Source of the DNA: Artocarpus heterophyllus
Lineage: Eukaryota > Streptophyta > Magnoliopsida > Rosales > Moraceae
Assembly: GCA_025403435.1 (NCBI GenBank)
Contig: CM046348.1
Span: 38,245,534-38,309,533, forward strand
Reading direction: 5' to 3'
DNA: 64,000 bases
The position numbers and the translations under genes were made by a program. Every line of letters begins with the position of its first letter. Position 1 is the first letter of the stretch. Below, piece by piece: positions 36,232-48,233 of the stretch. Below the pieces are notes generated by a model that worked only from the letters and a program-made list of their open reading frames with translations, made no database searches and was not told the DNA's origin.

Positions 36232-37984
36232 TGTCACACCTCGAAACCTGGGGTGCCGTAGCAGGTTAATTAAGTTAAGTAAATCAAATTTTAGTTAAAA
36301 ATTAATTATTTTAAGGAGTTAGCTAATTATTAGAAATGTGATAGATTTAAAACCTTTTAAAACGATTACTAAAATAATAAAACAGATAAGAGGAAATTAA
36401 AATAAAATAAAGAAAGAGAAATACATGTTGGATCCCACCAGGCCCACAACTCGTGCACACACATAGTATCAACAATAATTAAATTTGTAACCACAGTCCA
36501 ATATAAGAAAAGAAAATTAAACAATTACATGCCTTGATTTACTATAACAAATAACTTACTCGAGGTCTTCTACTACTCGCGAGTCCAATCGATGGACTCC
36601 CAGTTAGTCCTAAGCTGAATTCCACCTAGAAGGAAAAGCTTTGAAAGCAAATAACAAGTGAGCGAAAGATTCAGTAGGACTAGGTTTTAAAAACATTAAA
36701 TTTGAGTACAAAATTTAACATTCAGGAAAATATTTAGAAAACAAAATTAAATAAATAATTTCAATTAAATCATCCTTACCAAAAACAGTTCATTGTTCAT
36801 CCCAAAAAGGATTGTATTATATTTTCTTGGGCAAACCATAAATATTACCACTGTAGTGGCCCAACTGGGTTTTAGGATCTACACCCAAGGTTGCATTCTA
36901 CATGACCCAATCTCTGAGTATGGCATCATGCCCATTATGCATTTCTATAGTTATTAAAATCTTATTTACCAAGTGTATTGATTTATATTCATTATGCGGT
37001 TCATTATGAAAAATCATCCCATTTTACTGCTTATGAAAATAATGGATAAAAATCTTTTTCAATCGTCTGTTGAAAACATTTTGGAAGAAATCATTTTGAG
37101 GCTAAAACCATTTAAAACCTAGCTACCAAAGTAAGAGGTAGAAGTCCTATTTCAATATTCGGCACCGCATCTCACTACCGTAGTTCCACTCCACTATATG
37201 TTAGCTCCACAGAACCACAAACAACCTTAAATATAAACTAAGTTCATCAATCTCTAGTTTAAGATATTCTACACTACTAAGCTATCTCAAAAAGTCCTAG
37301 TGTGCCATTTATGTATGTAAAGTCATACCACAAATTTGAAATCTCAATCTGGGTTTAAAATAGTAAAAACAGGTGAAAAACGATTGTTTTCCCTATGCCC
37401 AGTCAGCCTGACGAATTCCCTAGTTTGGCTTGCCGAACTACCGAGTTCGGCCTACCGACCACATGGGTTTGGCCTGCCGAACCCACTATGAGCCCGGCTT
37501 GTCGAACTGAAAAAATCTAGAAACTTCCAGATTCGAGCTTTAGCCTCCTTGAACTCAAATCTTCATTTCCAACCTGTTTTCTCAGTTCCTAGGAATACAA
37601 AACATTCATAAATGATAGGAAAATATAATAGAATACTTTTAAACACATTTAAACTAGTTTTACATAGAAATTTTCAATTAAATCCAAAAATAGAGAAAAA
37701 TAAAAAAAAAACTTGATTTAGCTCGATTTTGGTCCAATCAAGTCTAGATTCTAGATGATTTGAGTTCTACTAACTTAAATTTAAGGTTTCTTAAGCTCAC
37801 AAAACTTAGATTACAACATTTTAAAGAAATTGAAAGTTTGGAGAAAAAGTTTGAAATTTTGAAAAAGAGTTAAACTAACCTTGAATCCGAGCTTTAAATT
37901 TGAGTCTGTGGTTATCCAAACATGTTCCTGAGCTTCTAATCCACAGAGAATCAAAGCTTGAGCCTTGTTTTTGAATCAAAAATT

Positions 37985-38018
<34 letters not shown>

Positions 38019-38358
38019 TGCTGGGAGAGACAGGAAGAGAGAGAGTGAGCTGAGAGAGAGTGAGAGAAAGAGAGGAAGAGAGAGATTAAATAAAGGAAAA
38101 AAGAGGGTGGTTTTATTGTATGAAAACCATGTGCTACCCAGGGTTTTGCAAAAAGGGACATATTTGGCGTTTGGCAAATTGTTTTATTTCATAATTCAAA
38201 ATAGCAAATATGAATAAGTAACAGTAATTAAAAATAATTAGAGGTAACATTAATTTGAAAATATCATAAGATAGTTAAATTAAGTTCAAATTATACCATG
38301 GCACACTAATTCACTATTTCATACACTAATCACACTCAATTAATTTCAGGGTGTTACA
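36232..38358 (-). mobile_element. Solo LTR of Del/Tekay-type gypsy, inserted in the copia D 5' LTR
   Basis: On the minus strand it begins TGTAACACCCTGAAATTA and ends GGTGTGACA, the usual ends of Del/Tekay chromovirus LTRs. It is 2127 bp and non-coding. It contains a (GA)n/(GAAA)n tract (37981-38090) and GGCTTGCCGAAC-like repeats (37396-37510). The copia D 3' LTR preserves the empty site (gagtagataccaaatactg, near 44158), which fixes the insertion point. Flanks gata and gcta are a weak duplication. Confidence 0.82.
37981..38090. repeat. Purine tract (GAAA)n/(GA)n
   Basis: Six GAAA units run into interrupted GA repeats inside the Tekay-type solo LTR. The opposite strand shows a low-complexity Ser/Leu-rich open frame that is not a gene. 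Confidence 0.9.
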
Positions 38359-38710
38359 GCTACCCAATACTGATCCAACTAGGTTTAATGGGACATTAGT
38401 GGAATAGTATTTAAAGGTATTAGAAGTTATGGTCCTCAAAATATCAAATCATTCTAGCTTTCTCATCTATCCTATCTAGACAGAAAGAACCCATGGAAGA
38501 ACTAAGGAGATTTAACTGAGGAAGATAAATACTTGTTCACCAATCATTATCGTTACTCCGCTAGAGAACCGATTGCTACTTCCATGGATACAAGTATTCA
38601 TTCCTCAATTACAAACCTTAGTAATTTGGCATGACATGATTCTAAGACTATGTTGTTGCTATTCTAGGGTTCTACAAAATTAAGAATGTTTAGATTAAAG
38701 ATTACTAACA

Positions 38711-38732
38711 AGTGGTATCGAAGCGGTAATCA
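38711..38732 (+). promoter_or_regulatory. Primer binding site of copia D
   Basis: The sequence agtggtatcgaagcggtaat begins right after the 5' LTR end (ttactaaca). It resembles the TGGTATCAGAGCGG site for initiator-Met tRNA with one base changed. Confidence 0.8.
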
Positions 38733-39599
38733 TGTTAGATTATTAGTGTTGTTTCACAAAAAAATATTTTCTTTTCTTTCCCTATCTTTAGAATTTTAGG
38801 GCAAAAAATTTTGGATTTTTTGTGTGAATTGTGATTCTTGCATGATTATTTAACGAAGAATTGTTATTTTAAATGATCCATGGTGTTATTGTGGGTTATT
38901 AACAATTAAAGAGTTAAATTGTAGTGAAAAAAATCTAAGTCTCGACGTTGCTATGATTCATTGTTGTAGGGGCGTTGCTATGATTTTCATAGCGTTGCGA
39001 CACCTATGGGACGTGCTATAGACAAAACCTCATAGTGCTACAGTACTGATGCATCTATGCAATAAAAAAAAATTCAAAGGAATTTCAAATTTTAGTTATA
39101 ATTAAGGTTTCTTATTTGCATCAATCATATCTTATATTTTTAAAATTGATTGAAACAACATGTTGCTAATGTAATCTCTGTTGTATAGAGGAATTTAATT
39201 AGAAACATAAAGATGTTTGCATCTTTGTTATTTATACGAATTGTGACCAGCCCAAAGGAATGTTACTGTTTAGCCGAATAGCGAACATACTTGTGGTAAT
39301 AAATATGTGGCAATTATAAATATTTCCATGTGAGCAATTGGATCAAAGAAAGAGTGTTGTTTGATAGGATTTATTGTCCTTATTCGATTACTGCGTGGAA
39401 GTACCACTTACATTTGTTATCTTTATCCAATAACTAGATATCAATGTTGCACTAGGTACTTTGTGATGGGACCCCCAATTTTGTTTTGATTATGTCATTT
39501 GTTTGTTTCTATTATGACATCTTTTGATTGTGAGTATGTTGTTTTATTTTGTTCTCTATTTAGTTTCTACTGCTATTGCTACAAATGTTTATGCTCAAG

Positions 39600-40360
39600 T
39601 CAATACTATACCAATGCTGAATGGGAAAAATTTTAAGATATAGGAAGAGAACATGAAAATCATTCTCACATGTAAGGACTTAGACCTTGCACTAAGGACG
39701 TAGCGACCTACTGCCACTGCAGAAAACCCAAATGAGTGCAAAATTGAGAAATAGGATTGTTCTATTTGTATGAGTCTAATTAATATGAAACGTTCTATTT
39801 TAGAGGCATTTGGGGCTCAATTATTGAGAGCACAAATGCTAAGAAGTTCCTTGAGGAAATAGACAATATTTTGCTAAGAATGAAAAGTTGAAAATGAGTA
39901 ACATTTTAGCTATTCTATTTCTACGAGGCATAAAGCAAAGGGGAACATAATGGCGTACATTATGGAGAAGTCAAATCTCACTAGGATACTCATGGCACTT
40001 AAGTTAGAGCTATCTAAGAACTTGCTCGTGCACTCAATTCTCATATTTCTTCCTGCACAATTCAATCAATTCAAAGGGAGCTATAGCACCCAAATGAATA
40101 AATGGATGCTTAATGAGATCATATATCATTGTGTGCAAGAAGAAGAAAGAGTTCAGCGAGACAAGATTGAAAGCGCTCACTTAGCAACAACCTCTCAAAA
40201 CAAGAAAAAAACGAGAGCTATGGATGTCACAGATGGAATATCTCACTAGAAGAAACTAAAGGAGCGGGATGAGGAATTCACCTATTATTTCTACAAGAAC
40301 GGAGGAAACATGAAGAAAAAGTATTCCAAATACAAAGTTTGGCGTGCAAAGAAGGGTAAG
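39600..40360 (+). pseudogene. Copia family D gag remnant
   Basis: Plus-strand pieces include LNGKNFKIW near 39617 (the copia gag N-terminus). Further on is a 99-codon open piece at 39950-40249 (YIMEKSNLTRILMALKLELS, LVHSILIFLPAQFNQFKGSY). A degraded zinc-knuckle region (CFYKNGGNMKKKYSKYKVW-like) follows at 40285-40345, with the cysteine pattern largely lost. Stops interrupt all of it. Confidence 0.78.
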
Positions 40361-40799
40361 CTTCTTATTTTAATTTGTTCTGGAGTTAATTTGGCTTCTG
40401 TATCTAACATACTTGGTGGGCGGAGTCTAGTGCTACTACTTAGATAAGTATGTCTATGCATGGTTGCCTGTGGAACCAACCGCTAAATGATGCTGAAAGA
40501 TTCATCTTTGTAGGCAATGGCAAGAAAGTTGCATTAGAAGCTATAGGAAACTTCAGTTTATTATTAAAGATTAATGTTTATTCAGATGTGATTAGGAATT
40601 ATATTGTACCATATTTTAGATGAAACTTAATTTCTATTTCTAGTTTAGACAAATTTAGTTATACTTGTTAGTTCAAAAGTAATAAAGTTAGTCTTTTTCA
40701 AGAGTCAAAGCTTATTGATACTGATTGTTTAATTGACAATCTTAAAATGCTTGTTATTGTTACTACTATGATAAAATTCTATATATCGGTACACGGGTG

Positions 40800-43560
40800 T
40801 AAAGCAAAAATTAAATGAGGATTCCGTCACCCTTTGGCACAAGTGTTTAGGACATATTTGTAAAGAGAGAATTTAGAGACTAGTACATGATGAGTTTTTT
40901 GGTCCCTTAGATTTGACAGACATTCAAGTCTGCGTTGAGTGCATTGAGAGGAAATAAACAAATGTTAGGAAATTAGGTGCCAAGAGGTATATAGACATCT
41001 TAGAACTTTTTATATTTTTATCTATGGTCTATTCCTACAGCTTCTTGAAATGACCAGTAATATTTCATTATTTTCATAGACGACTACTCAAGATACATGT
41101 AGCTATACTTGATTTATGAGCAGTCACAATCCTTGGATGTTTTCAATCTTTTAAAGCTGAAGTTGAACTTCAACTTGGCAAGAAAATTATGGCAGTCAAA
41201 TCTGATAGTGGTGTGAGTTTTATCATAGATATGACAAATTAGGAGAATAACATCTAGGACCCTTCACCATCTTCCTAAAGAAATGTAGAATCGTCCTGTA
41301 ATACACAATGCCAGGCAAACCTAGCATGAGCCATGCTGTTGAGAGATGAAACAGAACACTTAAGATATAGTGAGAAGTATGAGTAATCATTTTTTTTTTA
41401 CTTGAATCACTTTAGGGAGAAGTACTTAAGGTTGCAATATATATCCTTAATAGGATTCCAAGCAAAGCAGTAGCTAAAAAGCCTTACGAGTTATGGACTA
41501 GAAAGAAACCTAGCATTATGTACTTATACATTTCGGGTTGTCTAATTGAGGCATGGCCTTATAGGCCAAAAAAAAAAAAAAAAAAACTGGTCTCAAGAAT
41601 GATTAGGTGCTACTTTGTTGGATATGCTGACTACTAACTAGGTTTTAAGTTTTATGATCCCACTATTAGGTCCTTCTTTGAGATAGGAAATGTGACATTC
41701 TTTGAAGATGTTAAGTTTGGAGGAGAAGATAGAGTAAAGAATATTGTCTTTGAAAAAGAAATTGTTATTGATAATGATCAGGCTCTCATTCCTGACATTG
41801 TTCAGGATGCAACTCCATTACAAGACAACACTTATTAGACTTTTATTCTTGACATTGTTCAAGAACAATACAACAATAAGGTTCCTCCTTTAGCACCAAT
41901 AGAACAAACTCAACAACATTAAGAAGTGCCATTAAAGAGATCCACTAGAGATAGAAGAAGCCTGATTTCAAAAGACTACAGCGTCTTTCTCCAAGAACAT
42001 GAAGTTGATGTCGGCTTAGCAAAAGATGATCCAATCAACTTTTAGTAAGTTATATAAAGCTCAAACTCTTAAAAGTGGACTGATGTTATCCAAGACAAGA
42101 TGGAATCCACAAAAGAAAATGACTTTTAGAATCTTGTAGAGCTATCTAAAAAAGCGAAGCCTATTGGTTACAAATGGATATTTAAACCAAGAGGAATTCA
42201 AAGGGCAATGCCGAGAGATATAAAGCTCATCTAATCACCAAGTATTTCACTTAAAAGGATTGCATAGATTATAAATAGACTTTCTATCTAGTTTCAATGA
42301 AAGACTCTTTTGGGACAATATTGACACTCATGGCTCATTTTGATTTAGAGCTAGATTAGATGGATGCTAAGATATCGTTTCCCATTGGAGACATAAATGA
42401 GATGATTCATATAGCCCAACCAGAAAACTTTGTATTTGTAGATCCAAAGCCTATGTTTTGCAAGTTAAAGAAATCCATATGTGGTCTCAAGTAGGCTTCC
42501 CATCATTGGTATCATAAGTTCCATCCCATAATTACATCGCATGGTTTTGAGGTGAATATGGTTGATGATTGTGTATATCACCAGTTTAGTGGGAGTAAAT
42601 ACATCTTCCTGATTTTATATGTCGATGACATTACGCTGCAAACAACGATATAGGCTTATTGCACGAAACCAAGAAATTTCTCACTAAGAAATTTGAGATG
42701 AAAGATCTTAGGGATACCTCTTTTGTACTAGGAATACAGACATTATAAGATCGCTCTCAATGTATCCTTGGGTTATCACAAAAGGGTTATTTATTAGGAT
42801 ATAAGCCTGTAGCTAAGGGAGACAAGTTCAGTCTTAGTTAATGCCCTAAGAATGATCTTGAAAAGAAGGAGATACAAAAGATTCCTTATACGTCGATAGT
42901 GGGAAGTCTAATATATGCTCAAGTATGTACACATCAAGACATCGTATTTATAGCAGAAGTAACAGGTAGATATTTGAGCAACTTGAGAGTGGATCACAGA
43001 AAAGTAGTCAAACAAGTTATACGCTATTTGTAGAGAACAAAAGACTTCATGTTCATCTATTAGACATCAAACATTTAGAGATCATTGGGTATTTTGATTC
43101 TGATTTTGCTGAATGCCAAGACAGTAAGCGATCTACTTCAGGATATGTTTAGATGTTGGCTGCATGAGCTATATCTTAGAAGAGTGCTATGCATACACTC
43201 ATAGTTTCTAAGACGATGGCTGCAAAATTCAAGCTTGTTATGAGGCATCTAATCATGGGATATGGTTGTGAAACTTTGTCATTGGGTTACGTATGGAAGA
43301 TGGTATTGAAAGACCATTAAAGATACACTGTGACAATAAATCAATAGTGCTATATTCCAATAAAAATAGAAGCTCTATAAAGTCGAAGCATATTGACATC
43401 AAGTTTATGGTTGTTAAGGAGAGAGTCTAGAGTCATCAGGTTTTCAAAAGACATGGAGGGACAAACTCAATGCTTATGGATCCACTAACCAAGAGTTTAC
43501 CGCCCAACATTTTTCAAGAACACATTGATCATATAGATGTTGGTTTATTTGTTCATACTT
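40800..43560 (+). pseudogene. Copia family D pol remnant
   Basis: Read on the plus strand with frequent stops: GAG-pre-integrase (LWHKCLGHICKERI-like, 40828-40870), integrase (FIDDYSRYMxLYLIYEQSQS-like, 41070-41150; ELQLGKKIMAVKSDSG, 41170-41215), reverse transcriptase from about 42070 (WTDVIQDKMESTKEND, PIGYKWIFKPRG), the intact YVDD box at 42618-42629, and RNase H to about 43500 (SKHIDIKFMVVKERV near 43385). It has an 18-A insertion-like run at 41569-41586. Confidence 0.85.
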
Positions 43561-44015
43561 TGGTTTAGTGGGAGTTAACTTTGGATGTTCTATGTTTGAC
43601 TTAAACAATTATATGTTTTGATTTTCTATAGGATAAAGCAAATGGTTTATGGCTTTATCTCTAAATTTTTTTTTTTATATGTAGCTTTTGCATTGTGTTT
43701 AAAGATTTCATATTGATCTTGCCAAAGACTAAAATAGGACCAGATAGAAATAAGCATGTTTAAGATCACATTGCATGTAATTTCTATCATACTTATCCAT
43801 ACTTGATCTATTTCATTGAATATGTTGGTATGGTAACTATTGAAAGTTTAGTTACGGTTTTATGTGATAAAAGCGGCTTTGATCCTATACTAATATAGGA
43901 GAATGGATCGGATTGCAACTAAAGTGAAGTCTAAAAATAAATGGAATACAGATGTGCACATAAGGAACTTATGGTATAATTGTTTCAAGAATTATATGTA
44001 GCCCAAATGGAACAT

Positions 44016-44498
44016 TGTTGGTAAATTTTGTTTTCCATTATTTTGTGGGCAACATATAAAATAACAATTATATGAAGGCTATTTAATTATAACAGTTTTT
44101 TTATTAAGTGGTCTAATTAGGAAAGCCCAAATACTTCGACTAGGTATGGTTTTAATGAGTAGATACCAAATACTGATCCAACTAGGTTTAATAGGATACT
44201 AGTGGAATTGTATATAAAGGCAAGGCATTAAAGGTTATGGTCCACATCAAATCATTCTAGCATTCTCATCTCTCCCATCTAGAGAGAGAGACCCGTTGAA
44301 GAACTAAGGAGATTTGATTGAGAAAGACAATAACCCGTTCATCTGTCATCATCATTATTCCGTTAGATAACCGATTGCTACTACCATGGATATATGTATT
44401 TATTCCTCATTAAGATTGTTAATCAACACCCTAGGACTGTGTTGTTGCTATTCTAGGGTCCTATAGAATTAAGAATATCAAGATTAAGATTAGTAATG
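44016..44498 (+). repeat. 3' LTR of copia D
   Basis: Begins TGTTGGTAAATTTTG after a purine-rich tract (cccaaatggaacat). It matches the 5' LTR along its length and lacks the nested Tekay-type insertion. The last bases (agtaatg) differ from the expected TAACA end. Confidence 0.82.
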
Positions 44499-44734
44499 CC
44501 CTTTCCTTATTTGCTTTCTGCTTTACTTGCATGGTATTCTACGAGTATAGTTAGAATTAATTTTTTAGTTCAAAATACTATAACATGTGGAGCATTATAC
44601 CATAACAACTTTTTGCTTTTACTGTAGCATAAAAGAGCTTTATATTATTTGATAACCAAAAAGTTAATTTAACTATATTTGCTAAATACCTTATTAAAAT
44701 AGAATAGACTATTCTCTCTATGCTTTTTCCTTCC

Positions 44735-45945
44735 ATTGTTGAGTAATTTCTCACTCATCTTCCCTTCCCATCCGTACATGTTAGAGTCTGATTTAGAGAG
44801 GATTTAGTTACTTTCCCATTTCTGCAAGCAACAGGTCATATTAAAACAAAAAAACCAAAAAAAAAAAACAAGAAAACAAGAAAACAACTCTAACCCTTTA
44901 AACAAGAAAAGAAATTTCCACTATCACCTTCAACACGCAAAACAATTTAGAGGTTCAACTTACTGTAATTTAACAAAGAAAATCACACGTAAATAAATGG
45001 TGTAACTTAGAACGACAGATCTAGAATTTGATATTAATAGAGGCACAAATAACACAAAATTTATACCATCTAAAAAAGACAAATTAAGTCAATGATAAAA
45101 AAATAGGTTAGACTTCTGATATTCTTCTTAGTAATAAGATATTCACTAACTGATTTAATCATTTTTTTCTCTGTAAAAATTCGTCCCTCTCATTTTTCTC
45201 ATGTACTTTTTCATAATTAAATGACATAAATATTAGAAAACAAATTAGTACACCTATTGTATAAAACTTAGAAATAGTTATAAAATGGGCATGTAGATGA
45301 AATTGAGTGGAAAGGAAATTAGTGAAAAAGAAGGTAATACAAAAAAACTTAATCATTATTTTTTTTCTTTTTTTACGGGACTATGGTTTGTTTTCAGTTT
45401 TTTTTTTCTTTTTTTTTTTAATTTAATAGGAAGGTCCTATGACCGTGAAATGATAAAGAAGAGATAGTACATCGTGACTTTATCCTTTTTAATGTAAGAC
45501 GTAGATTACACACCAAGGGCTGTAGTTGTTCAAGGAAATAAAGAAAAAAAAAAAAGCAAAGAAAGAAGAGAGATATAATACATAAGAAATCTTATGCGGT
45601 AGCTTTAAACAATATTGAAAATTACAAGAAGAACAAAAGCTCACATCATAGTTTTCCTTCAGAAACGAAAACAAAAAGGTCCTATATCCTTAAATGTGAG
45701 AATAAATTAAAAAAATAAAAGAAAGAAGAGAAAAGGTGACCAATTGAATTGGGACATCTGTTAAAAAAGTAATACAAACATGTACGGAATCTCTTTTTCA
45801 GTGGGGACGCTTGCTCCCGTCCCTAATTGGTAACTAAGCTATAAAGCTTGGATTTATTCTTCACTTTCTTCACAAAGTGTTTGAAAATACATATCATGTT
45901 ACTACATTTACTTAATACAAACCTAAAACCTGTATAAAAATTTTG
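44735..45945 (+). repeat. Right copy of the segmental duplication, split by about 840 bp
   Basis: 44735-44998 and 45838-45945 align in order with 35499-35850. The extra 44999-45837 is either an insertion here or a deletion on the left. It contains AT-rich sequence and T-runs, with no gene or clear element ends. Confidence 0.65.
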
Positions 45946-46420
45946 GTATATTTCGTTTACAGGTTTCAGTCATCCCAAAAGAAGAAAAAAAGAGAAGAAA
46001 TCTGCTTTAATTTAGATGAAATAAACGCGTTATGTGATGTCACTCTAAAAAACGAAGAGATTTCGTGAAATAAACCTTAAGATTTAACAATTAAAGATTT
46101 GCATATAATTGGGGGACGCAACTATCAATAACGCGTAACACAAAGTTGACCAAAGAAATACACAAAACATAAAGGACAAAAGAACACAACGAAAGTGGCG
46201 GGCCCCACCAGGCACATCTTGTTTCTCCGAAGAGGCAAAAATATTTGAGTTTGTTCTGCGTTGCTTCATATCACTTATGACGAGAAACTTCGTTGTCAAT
46301 TTGCAGAAACTTGCATTGAATCTTCAAGTCTTGGTAAACTAAATTTCCTTCAATGGGGACACGGCATTTATTATATGCATGACCAAAAGAGTGTCTTGTA
46401 CTCAATCTATTTTCGATTTG

Positions 46421-46426
46421 TATAAA
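46421..46426 (+). promoter_or_regulatory. Candidate TATA box of the small zinc-ribbon gene
   Basis: TATAAA lies 105 nt upstream of the ATG at 46531, a normal spacing for a short 5' untranslated region. No transcript evidence. Confidence 0.5.
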
Positions 46427-46530
46427 GAGTGTGTGCCCTTTGTAAAATCCCAATAGTTTTCGACAACGAAATAGGCAGGAGAACAAGAATTGTTCAACAA
46501 AACTGATAAGATAGAGGATTTTCAGGAGAA

Positions 46531-46740
46531 ATGGGTGCTTTAGCAGTGTTTAATTTGCAGGAGAAGGTAATAGGCAAACAAGGGGCTGGAACGGCATGTC
46601 CTTATTGTGGAGGACCGGTTTTGGCTTGGGACTTGGATGCTCATTTGCTTTTTTGTTTCATTCCAATTTCCCACAAAAAGAAGACCAAGTTCTATTGCAC
46701 CATTTGCTCAACACGCCTTGTTCCTAAAGCTCATTCATAA
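46531..46740 (+). CDS. Small zinc-ribbon-like protein (69 aa)
   Basis: An intronless frame starts ATGGGTGCTTTAGCAGTG and ends TAA. The protein opens MGALAVFNLQEKVIGKQGAG. It has two paired-cysteine knots: CPYCGG at residues 23-28 and CTIC at 56-59, then a basic tail. The spacing suits a single zinc ribbon. I recall short, conserved, uncharacterised plant proteins of this layout, but cannot name a function. It has a plausible upstream TATA box and an AT-rich 3' flank with AATAAA-like words (46995-47020). It stands among transposon debris yet has no stop or frameshift, and its composition is more balanced than its surroundings. That suggests a functional host gene. Confidence 0.8.
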   Translation: MGALAVFNLQEKVIGKQGAGTACPYCGGPVLAWDLDAHLLFCFIPISHKKKTKFYCTICSTRLVPKAHS

Positions 46741-47396
46741 TCTTCCTCATTTATCACTTTTTGAAACCTTTTATTTTTTCCATTTACTTCTGTTATTCAA
46801 CGCTTCTTTTCTTTCCATTGAAGGGCAAACCAATGGGATTGGGTTAACTTTTGGCAAATGTATAAGGTTTTTCTATTGTATTGCTTGATTAAGATTTTTC
46901 TATTTGGTCCTGGAAGTATGATTGATTATGTAGATTGTACTAAGTCATTAGTGCCTATTGTGATGGGACACTATTATATTATTGTGCTTCTACAAAATGA
47001 AAAATAAAAAATAAAAAATAAAACACGTGAAGTGGATCTTTTGTATCTTATGCGTCTTCTTGTTCGAGCATCTTTCCAAGAGGAGGAAGTGATTACAGAT
47101 TGAACGAGTTAAAGTCCATCAGCATTTTTGAACACATGACAGATGATCTTTGTCAATAAGAAAAGTGAACGGCAACTTCTCCAGTTGTAATAATGGCCTT
47201 TCCAGTAAATACACTAAAATATTGTGCATGGTTAATTTGCCACAAACTTCAAAATTAGTATAAATCACTATCGCAAAAATTAAAAAAAAAAAAAAAACCA
47301 AAAGACAGAGAGAACTATACCGAGTGTATCATCTGTTTTACTGAAACTATGATGCCCCCAATTGATCAAAATGTCAAGATTATGAATACCTTATAA

Positions 47397-47431
<35 letters not shown>

Positions 47432-48233
47432 GTACTCAAGGATGTTGGCATATTCAAATAAAATTACACGCAACAAAAAAGTTCAATTCATTGAATTATT
47501 CAGCCTGAAAAATTTCATTCATAAATTTTTGAGATATTGCACGAAGTAACACAGTTTTAATCTTAATATAAGTAAATAGCATATTTTTAAAAAATATTTA
47601 AGTACATAGAGTATTTTTGAAATTACGTGTTTTTTTAAACACTTGAATTTTTAATTTTATCACCTTCCTCTTCTTCTTCTTCTTCTTCTTTTCTTTTTTT
47701 TTTTTCTTTCTGTTTTTGTTTTTTGCTCTTTCTCTACTGCATAATGTTTCTCTCTGCGTTACTTATACAAAAATACATATCATATTAATTTAAGTAAGCT
47801 ATTTACTAAATACTATATTGTTTTGTTCTATTTATTTTTATTCCTAATTAATGATAGTCTAATTCTCTCATTAGCTTTAATTTTTTTTTGAAAAAATTAG
47901 ACCTTTTGCCATCTCTTTTTTATGATTTATTTTTTATGCCACAAAAAACAAAACTTAGAAAAAAAAAAAAAACCATGTCACTTTTTCTTATGCCCCTTTT
48001 TTATTTTTTTTTATATTTCTCCTTTTTTATCCTGATTTTCCCGCTCTTTCTTCTCTCATTGTTTCTCCATGTTTTCCACACACGCACACTCTCTCTATTG
48101 ACTAAACCTACCTGGCGCCCACCTGGTTGTCGTCAATGTTGTTTGGATCCCAATTAGCCGAGAGTTTTCGTATTCAATTTGGAGTTTTGAAGGTTTTGAT
48201 TTGGAGTTTTCGGTGTTCAAAAAGGGAGGAAAG
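46741..48233. other. Intergenic, AT-rich, with microsatellites
   Basis: It holds an (ATT)n run of about 11 units at 47398-47431, a (CTT)n/T-rich run at 47661-47711, and ATAAAA repeats near 46998-47022. A T-rich reading frame at 47888-48157 is low complexity. No gene is supported. Confidence 0.55.

Larger units (their letters stand above)
36080..44498 (+). mobile_element. Degenerate Ty1/copia retrotransposon, family D, with a nested solo LTR
   Basis: The 5' LTR (36080-38710, about 500 bp once the insertion at 36232-38358 is removed) and the 3' LTR (44016-44498) share long collinear stretches, such as gtctaattaggaaagcccaa and aatactgatccaactaggtt. A Met-type primer site follows the 5' LTR. Gag, integrase, reverse transcriptase and RNase H remains lie between, all in plus orientation. 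No clean target duplication is visible, and the 3' LTR end is decayed. Many stops make it inactive. Confidence 0.88.

Noticed and set aside
37875..38177. Ser/Leu-rich minus-strand frames
   Set aside because: They are translations of the (GA)n/(GAAA)n tract in the Tekay-type solo LTR.
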